55,346 nt of DNA, from assembly GCA_902774075.1 (NCBI GenBank), contig CACYGT010000002.1, forward strand, positions 1 through 55,346, written 5' to 3'. The notes below the pieces were generated by a model. The model was given only the letters and a program-made list of their open reading frames with translations. It had not been told where the DNA came from and made no database searches. This document shows positions 35,577 through 43,978 of the stretch, in pieces; within the stretch, counting starts at the first letter, position 1, and every line of letters starts with the position of its first letter. Source of the DNA: an uncultured Bacteroidales bacterium. Lineage in GTDB: Bacteria > Bacteroidota > Bacteroidia > Bacteroidales > Paludibacteraceae. The position numbers and the translations under genes are program-made.

Positions 35577-36114
35577 AATAGCGTTTGAAGAGACCTTCGA
35601 AACCTTTACCGTGACGAGCTTCGTCGCGTGCCATCTCGTGTACGGTGTCGTGAATCGGATCGAGGTCCAACTCTTTCGCACGTTTAGCGATCTTCAGCTT
35701 GTCTTCGCAAGCGCCGGACTCAGCGAGCATACGTTTCTCGAGGTTGGTCTTGGTGTCCCAAACAATCTCACCGAGCAGTTCAGCAAAACGGGAAGCATGG
35801 TCTGCCTCTTCGAATGCATAGCGGCGGAAAGCTTCTGCTACCTCCGGATAGCCCTCGCGGTCAGCTTGACGAGCCATAGCCAGGTATTGACCTACCTCGG
35901 TGCACTCACCGATGAAGTGTGCGCGGAGACCTTCGGCAATGATCGGGTCTTTCACGTCTTTAGCAACGCCGAGTACATGCTCGCAAACGAAGTTCAGTTT
36001 GTCGTCGGAAGCCACTTTCCATTCTACGATTTGTTTACATTGCGGGCAACGCTCGGGAGCTTCAGTACCTTCGTGAACATAGCCGCAGATCGGGCAAATA
36101 AATTTCTTTACCAT
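35566..36114 (-). CDS. Reverse rubrerythrin
   Basis: Rubrerythrins reduce hydrogen peroxide in anaerobes. Here the rubredoxin iron site is at the N-terminus (C7, C10 in CPICG; C23, C26 in CPQC). The four-helix di-iron domain follows, with E-x-x-H motifs in EEADHASRF and DEARHGKGF and an additional [13 protein letters not shown] helix. This domain order is the reverse of classic rubrerythrin. The 182-residue length fits. It is convergent with mnmA. The 35 bases upstream, before the SulP gene end, show no clear promoter. Confidence 0.93.
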   Translation of the reverse strand: MVKKFICPICGYVHEGTEAPERCPQCKQIVEWKVASDDKLNFVCEHVLGVAKDVKDPIIAEGLRAHFIGECTEVGQYLAMARQADREGYPEVAEAFRRYAFEEADHASRFAELLGEIVWDTKTNLEKRMLAESGACEDKLKIAKRAKELDLDPIHDTVHEMARDEARHGKGFEGLFKRYFSK

Positions 36115-36149
36115 AGTGTTGAATTTTTTAGGGTTAATAAAAAGATAAA

Positions 36150-37895
36150 TTATTTTTTTGTTCTTAATTCTTCATTCTTCATTGTCAGCAAGTCTTCGGC
36201 GCGGCGGAGGGCAAAGTGGATGTTCGCGCATATATTATGCGGATCCATCTGTTGCTCGATACCGCCCTGCATCAGTTGTTTGTGAACATGATCGTTCACA
36301 CCTGAGAGGATGATGGTAATGCCTTCGTTATGAGAACGTTGGATAAGCATCGATAAGTTATGCATAGCCGTCGCATCCACGAACGGCACCTTACGCATCC
36401 GAATGATACGTATCGGATATTTCTCGCCGGAGACGTGCAACATGATCTCGTCAAAACGGTTGGCGATACCGAAGAAATACGGGCCATCGATCTCATATAC
36501 TTCGACACCCTCGGGAATCGTGAGGTGGTCGAGATTAGACTGCACGTCGGTATCTTCGTTGGGGTCTATCTCGTTATGAAGCGTACGGATATGTGTTTGC
36601 TCGTTGGTGCGCATGAGGAAGAGTACCATCGCCAGCAACAGACCCACTTCGATTGCGACCGTAAGGTCGAAAATAACGGTGAGTAGGAAAGTGACGAGCA
36701 GTACCCAGAAGTCGCGGTTTCGGTGTTTGAAAAGGCCCACGATGGTCTTCCAACCCGACATGGAGTAAGCCACCATGATCAGTACTGCTGCGAGGCATGA
36801 CATCGGTATTAGACCGACGAGTTGACCTAAAAATAGCAGCACGAGCAGCAGTACCACTGCATGTATGATACCTGCCACAGGCGTACGTCCGCCGTTATTA
36901 ATATTGGTCATCGTACGTGCGATAGCGCCTGTGGCGGGGATACCACCGAAGAAAGGAACGACAACGTTCGCTACGCCTTGTGCAATCAATTCGGTATTGG
37001 AGTTATGCCTGTCGCCTATTACACCATCCGCTACCATGGCAGAGAGGAGGCTCTCGATAGCGCCTAACATCGCGATCGTGAACGCGGATGGGAAAAGTTT
37101 CTGCACCATCGTAAAGAACGATTCGCCTTCTGCCAGTTCCATATTCGGCATATGCGGAGCCGGGATGCCATGCGGCAGTTCATAGAGATCACCGATCGTT
37201 TGCACCGTTGCTATACCCCAAGAAGCGGGTGCGTATGTCTTAAGCACCCACACCGCAAAAGTCGCGAAGATGATGGCGGCCAATGAACCCGGGATACGCT
37301 TGGTGATCTTCGGCGTGAAGATACAAATAAACAGCGAGAAAGCACCTATACCCAGCGCCCACCAATTGACGTTAAAATGCGCAAAATAGTATATCCATTT
37401 ATCCACAAAGTTCGCCGGTACATCGGTTAGTCCGAGCCCGAAGAAATCGTTCATTTGAGTCGAGAAAATGGTCAGCGCAATACCGGCTGTGAAACCTACG
37501 ATCACAGGATAAGGCACGAACTTGATGACTGATCCAAAACGCGCAAAGCCCATGATAATGAGCAAGATACCTGCCATAATGGTAGCCAGCGTCAGGCCAG
37601 CGAGACCGTACTGCTGAATGATACCGTAGATGATGACGATGAAGGCACCGGTCGGTCCGCCTATCTGCACTTTACTACCTCCGAAAAGGGAGATCAACAG
37701 ACCCGCTATGATAGCAGTCACCAGACCCTCCGTCGGACCCACTCCCGACGATATACCGAAAGCGATAGCAAGAGGGATAGCTACGATACCGACGATGATA
37801 CCTGCGAGCGCATCTTGACCGAACTGCGCACGACTGTAGTTGCGCAGCGTGGTGAATAACTTAGGATAAAAAACGTCTTTAATGCTATATTGCAT
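36150..37895 (-). CDS. SulP-family anion transporter with STAS domain
   Basis: The 581-residue protein has the SulP signature region early ([27 protein letters not shown]), a polytopic core of about 12-14 helices to residue 425, and a C-terminal STAS domain (about 460-560, [33 protein letters not shown]). Sulfate, bicarbonate or other anions are possible substrates; none can be chosen from sequence. A promoter of the shared type lies just upstream at 37917-37948. The last codons ([11 protein letters not shown]) are made by a 7-bp array. Confidence 0.9.
   Translation of the reverse strand: MQYSIKDVFYPKLFTTLRNYSRAQFGQDALAGIIVGIVAIPLAIAFGISSGVGPTEGLVTAIIAGLLISLFGGSKVQIGGPTGAFIVIIYGIIQQYGLAGLTLATIMAGILLIIMGFARFGSVIKFVPYPVIVGFTAGIALTIFSTQMNDFFGLGLTDVPANFVDKWIYYFAHFNVNWWALGIGAFSLFICIFTPKITKRIPGSLAAIIFATFAVWVLKTYAPASWGIATVQTIGDLYELPHGIPAPHMPNMELAEGESFFTMVQKLFPSAFTIAMLGAIESLLSAMVADGVIGDRHNSNTELIAQGVANVVVPFFGGIPATGAIARTMTNINNGGRTPVAGIIHAVVLLLVLLFLGQLVGLIPMSCLAAVLIMVAYSMSGWKTIVGLFKHRNRDFWVLLVTFLLTVIFDLTVAIEVGLLLAMVLFLMRTNEQTHIRTLHNEIDPNEDTDVQSNLDHLTIPEGVEVYEIDGPYFFGIANRFDEIMLHVSGEKYPIRIIRMRKVPFVDATAMHNLSMLIQRSHNEGITIILSGVNDHVHKQLMQGGIEQQMDPHNICANIHFALRRAEDLLTMKNEELRTKK
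36161..36188. repeat. 7-bp-period array at the 3' end of the sulP gene
   Basis: Heptamers on the plus strand: TTCTTAA, TTCTTCA, TTCTTCA, TTGTCAG. They encode the charged C-terminal tail of the SulP protein. Confidence 0.72.
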
Positions 37896-37916
37896 ACTGA
37901 TTTTCTAATTTCGGGA

Positions 37917-37948
37917 CAAAGGTACAACAAAAAATGCACATATACAAA
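37917..37948 (-). promoter_or_regulatory. Promoter for the sulP gene
   Basis: On the minus strand: TTTG (37945-37948), 20-base spacer beginning TATATGTGCA and ending GTTG, TACCTTTG (37917-37924). The start codon is 21 bases downstream. Confidence 0.82.
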
Positions 37949-37985
37949 TAAAATTGAAAAAATTTTGCTTTTTTTTATAAAAAAA

Positions 37986-38017
37986 TTTGGTCATGTCAAA
38001 AAAAAGCAGTACCTTTG
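37986..38017 (+). promoter_or_regulatory. Promoter for rpmB-rpmG
   Basis: TTTG (37986-37989), 20-base spacer beginning GTCATGTCA and ending GCAG, TACCTTTG (38010-38017) followed by CAC. An untranslated leader of about 60 bases precedes rpmB. Confidence 0.88.
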
Positions 38018-38083
38018 CACGCTTTTTCGTGTAGAAATGCGAAAAATGCCCGAATTTGAAATAAATATAAAATATATACTACA

Positions 38084-38329
38084 ATGTCAAAAATTTGTCA
38101 AATTACAGGCAAGAGTGCCATGGGCGGTTGCAATGTGTCGCACTCGAAACGTCACACTAAGAGGACGTTCGATGTGAACCTTTTCCGCCGCAAGTTCTAC
38201 TGGGTAGAACAAGATGCATGGATCGTGTTGGACGTGAGTGCCGCCGGTCTGAGAACGATTAACAAGATTGGTCTGAACAATGCCCTCAAACAGGCAGCTG
38301 CGAAAGGCTACATCAACATTATCTTTTAA
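38084..38329 (+). CDS. rpmB: 50S ribosomal protein L28
   Basis: The 81-residue protein begins [21 protein letters not shown], the L28 opening, with [14 protein letters not shown]-type core (here [13 protein letters not shown]) and [11 protein letters not shown] near the end. It binds 23S rRNA in the large subunit. It is followed 16 bases later by rpmG, the usual Bacteroidota order. Confidence 0.97.
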   Translation: MSKICQITGKSAMGGCNVSHSKRHTKRTFDVNLFRRKFYWVEQDAWIVLDVSAAGLRTINKIGLNNALKQAAAKGYINIIF

Positions 38330-38345
38330 CGAAAGGAGCTAAACA

Positions 38346-38534
38346 ATGGCAAAGAAAGTAAAAGAAGCCCGCGTTCAAGTAATCCTTGAGTGCACAGAGC
38401 AAAAAGCCAGCGGTGTTCCGGGAATGTCTCGCTACATTACTACCAAGAACCGCAAGAACACTCCTGATCGTTTGGAGCTCATGAAGTACAATCCCTATTT
38501 GAAGCGTTACACGCTGCATAAAGAGATTAAGTAA
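38346..38534 (+). CDS. rpmG: 50S ribosomal protein L33
   Basis: The 62-residue protein has the L33 core [33 protein letters not shown] and LKRYTLHKE. It lacks the two CxxC pairs, so it is the zinc-free form. A GAAAGGAG stretch lies about 9 bases before the ATG. It sits between rpmB and the DUF4295 gene. Confidence 0.97.
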   Translation: MAKKVKEARVQVILECTEQKASGVPGMSRYITTKNRKNTPDRLELMKYNPYLKRYTLHKEIK

Positions 38535-38563
38535 TTAACCCCTAATTAGAAAGGCTTAGAACT

Positions 38564-38716
38564 ATGGCAAAGAAAGCGGTCGCAACACTGCAAACGGGTA
38601 ACTCCGGACGTGCGCACTCTAAGTGCATCAAGATGGTTAAGTCTCCTAAAACGGGCGCTTACATCTTCCAGGAAGAAATCGTACTGAATGAGAAAGTACA
38701 GGAGTTCTTCAAGTGA
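38564..38716 (+). CDS. DUF4295 family small protein
   Basis: This 50-residue basic protein reads MAKKAVATLQTGN, then SKCIKMVKSPKTGAY and FQEEIVLNEKVQEFFK. DUF4295 proteins are found almost only in Bacteroidota, directly after rpmB-rpmG, and are thought to be ribosome-associated; the function is not established. The ATG is 29 bases after the rpmG stop, and a strong terminator follows 30 bases after its stop. It is short enough to be missed by ORF length cut-offs. Confidence 0.92.
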   Translation: MAKKAVATLQTGNSGRAHSKCIKMVKSPKTGAYIFQEEIVLNEKVQEFFK

Positions 38717-38746
38717 TTAAACCCTCTATATGAGGTAAAAAGCAAG

Positions 38747-38782
38747 AAAAATGACATACGAATTTGCGTATGTCATTTTTTT
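38747..38782 (+). terminator. Terminator of the rpmB-rpmG-DUF4295 operon
   Basis: Perfect hairpin with arms AAAAATGACATACG (38747-38760) and CGTATGTCATTTTT (38767-38780), followed by further T. The 3' arm and T run are also the spacer of the next promoter. Confidence 0.92.
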
Positions 38783-38794
38783 GTTGTATCTTTG
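38763..38794 (+). promoter_or_regulatory. Promoter for the lipid kinase gene, overlapping the terminator
   Basis: TTTG (38763-38766, in the hairpin loop), 20-base spacer beginning CGTATGTCA and ending GTTG, TATCTTTG (38787-38794). The ATG at 38819 is 24 bases after the -7 box. Confidence 0.85.
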
Positions 38795-38818
38795 CACCCG
38801 TATTTGTGCTTTAATACC

Positions 38819-39742
38819 ATGTTAGGAATCATTATTAATCCCAAATCGGGCAAGAGTTACTTCCGTGCGCAGCGCATTTATCTGTGGAAGTTGCTTCGTA
38901 AACGTCATGAACCTTTTGCGTATCGTGTGACCAAATATGCCGGTCACGCCATCGAGTTAGCGCGCGAGTTAGTGGAGAAAGGATACAATGAGATTCTTAT
39001 CCTTGGCGGCGACGGTACGTTGTCGGAAGCCATCAACGGTATCATGCGTTCGACCCTCACCCCTGAGCAGCGCGCGCAGATACAGGTGGGCCTTATGCCG
39101 CGTGGTACGGGTAATGACTGGGCGCGGTTTTGGAACTTGACCAAGAAGCACAAAGAGAGTCTGCGCCGTTTCTTTGAGGGCGAAGGACATCCGATAGATA
39201 TCGGCTGTGTCACTTATTGGCGCAATAACATCGAGCATCACCGTTATTTCATTAACTCAGTCGGCTTTGGAGTGGACCCGCTCTGTTGCAAGAAAGCGGA
39301 GGCCTTGAAGTACTATATCGGTTCACACCACGTCAATTACTTGTTCGGCCTCATTGCCGCGATCGTGCAACATAAAGCACAGCACATGGTACTGACGGTG
39401 GACGGCAAGCAAGCGGTGGACGACCGACTCTTCACAATGAATATCGGTAACGGTCCTTTCTCTGGCGGCGGTATCCGTCAGAACCCCGAGGCAGACCCGC
39501 AAGATGGTGTCTTTCATACGATGTTTATTAAGAAACCGACCTTCAAACAGATTATTGCGGCACTTCCCAAACTCTATAACGGTCGCCTAACCGAGTTGCC
39601 GTTCGTTTATCCTATCGTGGGTAAAGAGATAACTATTTCGTACAAAAAACATATCCTGATAGAGGCAGATGGTATATTGGAGAATTTCATCGGACCGTGT
39701 AAGGTGACTTGTCTGCATAACGCCCTTCAGTTTAGATGCTAA
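38819..39742 (+). CDS. Diacylglycerol/lipid kinase family protein (DagK/YegS-like)
   Basis: These enzymes phosphorylate diacylglycerol or related lipids. The 307-residue protein opens with GIIINPKSGKSYF, then has the nucleotide-binding LGGDGTLSEAINGIM (near residues 62-76) and PRGTGNDWARF, both classic. A C-terminal beta domain includes FSGGGIRQNPEADPQDG. Start ATG 38819 is placed after the -7 box; earlier in-frame codons would lie upstream of transcription. In many relatives rpmB-rpmG-DUF4295 is followed by ftsY; here this gene takes that place. It overlaps the next gene by 7 bases. Confidence 0.9.
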   Translation: MLGIIINPKSGKSYFRAQRIYLWKLLRKRHEPFAYRVTKYAGHAIELARELVEKGYNEILILGGDGTLSEAINGIMRSTLTPEQRAQIQVGLMPRGTGNDWARFWNLTKKHKESLRRFFEGEGHPIDIGCVTYWRNNIEHHRYFINSVGFGVDPLCCKKAEALKYYIGSHHVNYLFGLIAAIVQHKAQHMVLTVDGKQAVDDRLFTMNIGNGPFSGGGIRQNPEADPQDGVFHTMFIKKPTFKQIIAALPKLYNGRLTELPFVYPIVGKEITISYKKHILIEADGILENFIGPCKVTCLHNALQFRC

Positions 39743-40650
39743 AACAGCAAGGTTCAAATAGGATTTATACGCGGGAGACGGACGAGACGGGTCGAAGTGT
39801 CATCCGCGTACAGGGAACGAACAAGGACGAGAATCGTGCGTTTATCTATATGGCGCGGCATTTTCGTTCGCTGGGACTACCAGTTCCGGAAGTCTATTGG
39901 GTCAGTGAGGATGAGATGAGTTATACGCAAGAGGACTTAGGCGACACGATCCTCTTCGACCATCTGGACAATACCTTATTATTAGAGCGCGCAATGCGCG
40001 CGCTCGCGCATGTACAAATAGAAGGCGCGAAGGACTTCAATTGGACGATCTGTTTTCCGGTACCCGCAATGGATGAGAGGGCAATACGGTGGGACCTCAA
40101 TTATTTCAAGTACTGCTTCCTGAAGGGCACGAAGATCGAGTTCTCCGAGCCAAAACTGGAGGACGAGTTTGATAAGATCGTACAAGTCATCCTTGCGCAG
40201 CCTGCTGATACGTTCCTGTATCGTGACTTCCAGAGCCGTAACGTCATGATCAAAGATGAACAGCCGTATTTCATTGACTTCCAGGGCGGCCGAAGAGGCC
40301 CTACGCAGTACGATGTAGCTTCTTTCCTCTGGCAAGCAAAAGCCAACTTTACACCCGAACTGAGAGAGCAGTTGATAGCAGCCTATCTGGACGAGATGGA
40401 AAAACTGAGTAATACTTACCATTTTCCATTTTCCATTTTCCATTGGAAGAAAGCTCTGCCGCATTTTGTGTTGCTTCGGACGCTGCAAGTCTTAGGTGCT
40501 TACGGTTATAGAGGCTATTTTGAGCGCAAGCCGCACTTCTTGGAGTCGATACCGCTTGCCTTGCGAAACTTGAACGATATCCTTGTCCCATTACAAAACG
40601 AATATCCTTATTTGTATGCTCTTAGTAACGATTTACTCCTTCTCGTTTAA
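39736..40650 (+). CDS. AmgK-like sugar kinase (aminoglycoside phosphotransferase fold)
   Basis: AmgK phosphorylates MurNAc/GlcNAc at the anomeric carbon in cell-wall sugar salvage. The 304-residue protein shows the kinase motifs: SYTQEDLGD, catalytic FLYRDFQSRNVMI (aspartate near residue 159), and metal-binding FIDFQGGRRGPTQYDVASFLW. Homology alone does not fix the substrate, but the murU-like gene two positions downstream supports it. An in-frame 7-bp array (CCATTTT units) encodes FPFSIFHWK in the C-terminal helical lobe. It overlaps the RapZ-like gene by 35 bases. Confidence 0.82.
   Translation: MLKQQGSNRIYTRETDETGRSVIRVQGTNKDENRAFIYMARHFRSLGLPVPEVYWVSEDEMSYTQEDLGDTILFDHLDNTLLLERAMRALAHVQIEGAKDFNWTICFPVPAMDERAIRWDLNYFKYCFLKGTKIEFSEPKLEDEFDKIVQVILAQPADTFLYRDFQSRNVMIKDEQPYFIDFQGGRRGPTQYDVASFLWQAKANFTPELREQLIAAYLDEMEKLSNTYHFPFSIFHWKKALPHFVLLRTLQVLGAYGYRGYFERKPHFLESIPLALRNLNDILVPLQNEYPYLYALSNDLLLLV
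40419..40446. repeat. 7-bp-period array inside the amgK-like gene
   Basis: Three perfect CCATTTT units and a fourth, CCATTGG. It is the least diverged array in the window. Confidence 0.9.
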
Positions 40651-41017
40651 GCGAGGTGTGCCGGTGGATCAGTCGGGTAACGGAGGCGGATACGTCTTCG
40701 ACTGCCGTGGTACCCATAACCCCGGTAAGTACGATGAATACAAGTCCTTGACGGGCTTGGACGAACCGGTGATACACTTTCTGGAGAAGGACGGCGAGAT
40801 ACTGACATTCTTGGAGTCTGTGTATGCTTTGGTGGACCACCATGTGGCGCGGTTTATTGAGCGGGATTTCGAGCATTTACAAGTTTCTTTTGGCTGCACA
40901 GGCGGCCAACATCGTTCTGTCTATTGTGCCGAACAGTTGTCCAAGCATCTCCAAGAGAAATACGATGTGCGTATTCATCTGGTTCATCGGGAACGAGGCA
41001 TAGAGAAACAGTTATGA
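40616..41017 (+). CDS. Free-standing RapZ C-terminal-domain protein
   Basis: In gamma-proteobacteria RapZ senses GlcN6P through its C-terminal domain and directs decay of the small RNA GlmZ. This 133-residue protein is that domain alone: TIYSFSFKRGVP, VFDCRGTHNPG, LTGLDEPVIHFLE, and VSFGCTGGQHRSVYCAEQL, the most conserved block. No P-loop kinase domain is present. ATG 40616 gives the correct domain start; ATG 40583 would add 11 residues. It overlaps the neighbours by 35 and 4 bases, so the three are surely co-translated. Its role here, perhaps sensing an amino-sugar phosphate, is inference. Confidence 0.85.
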   Translation: MLLVTIYSFSFKRGVPVDQSGNGGGYVFDCRGTHNPGKYDEYKSLTGLDEPVIHFLEKDGEILTFLESVYALVDHHVARFIERDFEHLQVSFGCTGGQHRSVYCAEQLSKHLQEKYDVRIHLVHRERGIEKQL

Positions 41018-41730
41018 AAGCGATGATTTTTGCAGCAGGTTTGGGTACACGCCTAAAACCCTTGACGGATACGATGCCAAAGGCACTTGTGCCGCTGGCC
41101 GGTAAGTCGTTGCTGCAATGGCAAGTAGAAAAACTGCGGGATGCAGGTATCACGGATATCATCGTTAACGTCCATCATTTTCCGGATATGATCATTGAAG
41201 CTGTGCGTGCGAACGAAGGGTGGGGTTGCAACATCGTCATCTCCGACGAGCGAGACCTGCTCCTTGATACCGGCGGAGGCCTCAGAAAAGCTCTTACACC
41301 GTACACCTTACGCCATACACCTATACTTGCTAGCAATGTGGATATCCTCTCCAATATAGACCTCAATGCCTTGATAGCCACGTATGAACAGACGGGTATC
41401 TCTCAACTCGTTGTTTCAGATCGCCAGACCCAGCGTTATCTTTGTTTTGACGAGCAGAATACGCTCTGTGGCTGGACAAATATCGCTACCGGTGAAATAA
41501 AAGGTCGTGACGGAAGACACCTCGCCTTTAGCGGCTTGCAGATACTAAGCCCGGAGGTGTTGGCCTTGTTGCAGCACTATCCGAAAGAGAAATTCTCCCT
41601 TATAGAATTCTATCTGCATTGTATGAATAAGGTGTCGTTACAAGCTTACGTCCCCGCCAACTATCGAATGATGGACGTGGGAAAAATCGACCAAATTGAC
41701 GAGGCCGAACGCTTTGCTGAAAGCCTGTAA
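41014..41730 (+). CDS. MurU-like sugar-1-phosphate nucleotidyltransferase
   Basis: The 238-residue protein has the nucleotidyltransferase opening MIFAAGLGTRLKPLTDTMPK, with G-x-G-T-R and P-K, LVPLAGKSLLQW, the metal-site aspartate in ASNVDILSN, and YRMMDVGKIDQ near the end. MurU makes UDP-MurNAc from MurNAc-1-phosphate, bypassing fosfomycin-sensitive MurA. With the AmgK-like kinase it would form a short salvage route; glucose- or mannose-type substrates remain possible. The start (ATGA) overlaps the RapZ-like stop. A 7-bp array at 41293-41327 encodes LTPYTLRHTPIL. Confidence 0.83.
   Translation: MKAMIFAAGLGTRLKPLTDTMPKALVPLAGKSLLQWQVEKLRDAGITDIIVNVHHFPDMIIEAVRANEGWGCNIVISDERDLLLDTGGGLRKALTPYTLRHTPILASNVDILSNIDLNALIATYEQTGISQLVVSDRQTQRYLCFDEQNTLCGWTNIATGEIKGRDGRHLAFSGLQILSPEVLALLQHYPKEKFSLIEFYLHCMNKVSLQAYVPANYRMMDVGKIDQIDEAERFAESL
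41293..41327. repeat. 7-bp-period array inside the murU-like gene
   Basis: Five heptamers: CTTACAC, CGTACAC, CTTACGC, CATACAC, CTATACT. Confidence 0.78.
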
Positions 41731-41771
41731 CTAAAAAAATGACCATATAAATGCATTTTTTTGCAAAAATA

Positions 41772-41803
41772 TTTGGTCATGTCAAAAAAAAGCAGTACTT
41801 TTG
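41772..41803 (+). promoter_or_regulatory. Promoter for tRNA-Lys
   Basis: TTTG (41772-41775), 20-base spacer identical to that of the rpmB promoter (GTCATGTCA start, GCAG end), TACTTTTG (41796-41803). The -33 region is also the 3' arm of a weak inverted repeat (ATGACCA 41739-41745, TGGTCAT 41774-41780). Confidence 0.87.
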
Positions 41804-41825
41804 CACCCGCTTTTGAGATTTACAT

Positions 41826-41898
41826 GTCTCCCTAGCTCAGTTGGTAGAGCAACTGACTCTTAATCAGTGGGTCGAGAGTTCGAGCCTCTCGGGGGACA
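41826..41898 (+). tRNA. tRNA-Lys (anticodon CTT)
   Basis: Full cloverleaf: acceptor GTCTCCC/GGGGGAC (one U-G pair), D stem GCTC/GAGC, anticodon stem ACTGA/TCAGT with loop CTCTTAA (anticodon CTT), T stem GAGAG/CTCTC with TTCGAGC loop, discriminator A. CCA is not encoded (CAC follows). It is flanked by its own promoter and terminator. Confidence 0.96.
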
Positions 41899-41901
41899 CA
41901 C

Positions 41902-41927
41902 AAGGACACGAGTAGTGTCCTTTTTTT
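41902..41927 (+). terminator. Terminator after tRNA-Lys
   Basis: Hairpin AAGGACAC, loop GAGTA, GTGTCCTT, then a T run to 41927. Confidence 0.93.
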
Positions 41928-41936
41928 GTATAAATA

Positions 41937-41968
41937 TTTGGTCATATCAAAAAAAAGCAGTACCTTTG
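41937..41968 (+). promoter_or_regulatory. Promoter for the histidine kinase gene
   Basis: TTTG (41937-41940), 20-base spacer beginning GTCATATCA and ending GCAG, TACCTTTG (41961-41968). The ATG at 41978 is only 9 bases after the -7 box. Confidence 0.88.
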
Positions 41969-41977
41969 TAGCCGGAA

Positions 41978-43978
41978 ATGAAAAAAGCACTGAGATATAT
42001 AGGCCTTTGTTTGCTGATAGTGCTCTTGTCGAGTTGTAAGAGCGAACAAGCAGAGGTAAAGCGTACGGCGAAATTGCAGGCTCAAGCAGAAGCTAAGACA
42101 ACCGCTCTATGCGAAGCATTGAATCGTAACGCACCGCTGGACACGATACGTTCGATAGCGGAAGAAAAGGACGATGTGCTGTTTTATGTCTTTGACGCAC
42201 AGCAGATGGTTTATTGGTCATCCAACAGGCTGGCTTCGGACGCAGTCTATCTGACCGTATATGACGTGTGGCGCGAGAAGACGTTCAGCAATGCGAAGGC
42301 GCTGACTCGTTGGACGCGAGCGGGGACCTATAACGTACTGACCGTGTTGCCGCTCAGTTATACGGAGTTGGAGGACTTTACGGACATCAACACCATTGCT
42401 TCGCAGACCTTCTCGTTTAGGCGCTTGTTGGAGTCAAACACCAAGCCCTACGCTACTTCCCGACCGTATTTCATCTTGTGTCATGTGCTGCTGGGCCTGG
42501 TCGTCTTGTGTCTGCTCATTGGCCTTATCCGAAACCGCGGTGTGCGTAACATGCGCCTCTCGACGCGTATCATGTATATCATCCTCACGCCGGTTTTGGC
42601 GGTGTTCATCTATATCTTCTTCATGTCGATTCGTTATGTACGAACGACCAACGAGGAGCATCAACGTCATGACCTGCAGATGAGGTCGGAGTATATCCAG
42701 TCGTACCTGCGCTCGCTCTATTATTGGGACGTCTCGTTGAGTGCATCTCAGGCACAGGGCTTGTCCATCGACCTGCATGACTTGGGCTACGACATGAATC
42801 AAGACATCCATGTCTATGGCCTGAATGGCGAACTGCTGGCCTCGTCTTCGCCGGTATTGTTCAACAGCGGCCTGCTCTCGCGGCGCATGTCTCCTGAGGC
42901 TCTGTTCAACCAAGAACATACAATTGTCTGCTACGAGCAGATAGCGTCGCACCCGTACTTGGTTTCCTATATACCCTTCCATAACGGCTCGTTTGTGACG
43001 ATCGGTTACATCGCAGTACCGTATTTCCTGAGCGAACAGTACCGCAACGCCCAGATAGATGCCTTGCTGGTGCGTCTGTTACCGCCGTATATCATCGTGC
43101 TGCTCTTGGCGCTATTCTTTGCTTTCGCGGCCGCCAAAAGCATGACAGCTCCTATCTCGATGTTGACGGACAGAATGCGACATTTTGAGATCGGTGCGAA
43201 GAACAACCATATCGACTACCCGTATCACGATGAGCTCGGGGCTTTGGTAGAGCGCTATAACGTGCTGGTAGATAGGGTAGAGGAGAGCGCAGAACAGTTG
43301 GCGAAAGCCGAACGCGAGAGCGCTTGGCGAACGATGGCGCGGCAGATTGCGCACGAGATCAACAACCCCTTAACGCCAATGAAACTATCCGTCCAGAAGC
43401 TCCAACTCAAGCGCGGTACGGACCAATTTGACGCTTATTTTGAGAAGACCACACAGATGTTGATATCAGAGATCGATAACTTAGCCCATATCGCGCAGTC
43501 CTTCTCTACCTTCGCCAAACAACCTGAAGTGGTGACGGCGGAAGTCGATGTGGCCGAAAAACTCTCGCATGTGATCACCCTCCAGCGGGCGAACGACGAG
43601 CAGATACCTATCCGTTATGTGGGCGCAGACTCTGGCGTCATGGGCTTGGCGGACAAGGAGCAGATCTCGCAAGTCTTTGTCAATATCATCCGCAACGCCA
43701 TTCAGGCGCTCGAGGAACAGAAAGATGGCGATATCATCGTCACGCTCAATGCGCTCTACTCCGACCGCGAGATGCAGATATCCATCTCCGATAACGGACC
43801 CGGTATCCCGGCGGATGTGCAAGAGAAGATCTTCCGTCCGAACTTCACCACTAAGTCCAACGGAAACGGTCTCGGCCTTGCTATCTCCAAGCGTATTGTA
43901 GAAGGATCCGGTGGACGAATAGAGTTCGAAACCTCCGATAAGGGCACGACGTTCTTTATCTATTTGCGTAAAAAATAA
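41978..43978 (+). CDS. Membrane sensor histidine kinase (NtrY-like)
   Basis: The 666-residue protein begins with a lipoprotein-type signal (LLIVLLSSC, C20) and a short periplasmic helix-rich part. Helices follow near residues 168-188 and 198-218, a second extracytoplasmic part, and a helix near 358-380. A HAMP-like linker leads to a HisKA domain with the phospho-acceptor in IAHEINNPLTP (about H458). The HATPase has FVNIIRNAIQAL, ISDNGPGIP and NGLGLAISKRIVEGSGG. No receiver-domain partner is adjacent; an AraC regulator follows with a 1-base overlap. The lipobox on a polytopic kinase is odd. Confidence 0.88.
   Translation: MKKALRYIGLCLLIVLLSSCKSEQAEVKRTAKLQAQAEAKTTALCEALNRNAPLDTIRSIAEEKDDVLFYVFDAQQMVYWSSNRLASDAVYLTVYDVWREKTFSNAKALTRWTRAGTYNVLTVLPLSYTELEDFTDINTIASQTFSFRRLLESNTKPYATSRPYFILCHVLLGLVVLCLLIGLIRNRGVRNMRLSTRIMYIILTPVLAVFIYIFFMSIRYVRTTNEEHQRHDLQMRSEYIQSYLRSLYYWDVSLSASQAQGLSIDLHDLGYDMNQDIHVYGLNGELLASSSPVLFNSGLLSRRMSPEALFNQEHTIVCYEQIASHPYLVSYIPFHNGSFVTIGYIAVPYFLSEQYRNAQIDALLVRLLPPYIIVLLLALFFAFAAAKSMTAPISMLTDRMRHFEIGAKNNHIDYPYHDELGALVERYNVLVDRVEESAEQLAKAERESAWRTMARQIAHEINNPLTPMKLSVQKLQLKRGTDQFDAYFEKTTQMLISEIDNLAHIAQSFSTFAKQPEVVTAEVDVAEKLSHVITLQRANDEQIPIRYVGADSGVMGLADKEQISQVFVNIIRNAIQALEEQKDGDIIVTLNALYSDREMQISISDNGPGIPADVQEKIFRPNFTTKSNGNGLGLAISKRIVEGSGGRIEFETSDKGTTFFIYLRKK

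Noticed and set aside
38038-38177. Possible leader peptide before rpmB (ATG 38038 and on)
   Set aside because: The frame runs into rpmB in another frame and shows no conserved pattern such as codon runs; it was treated as untranslated leader.
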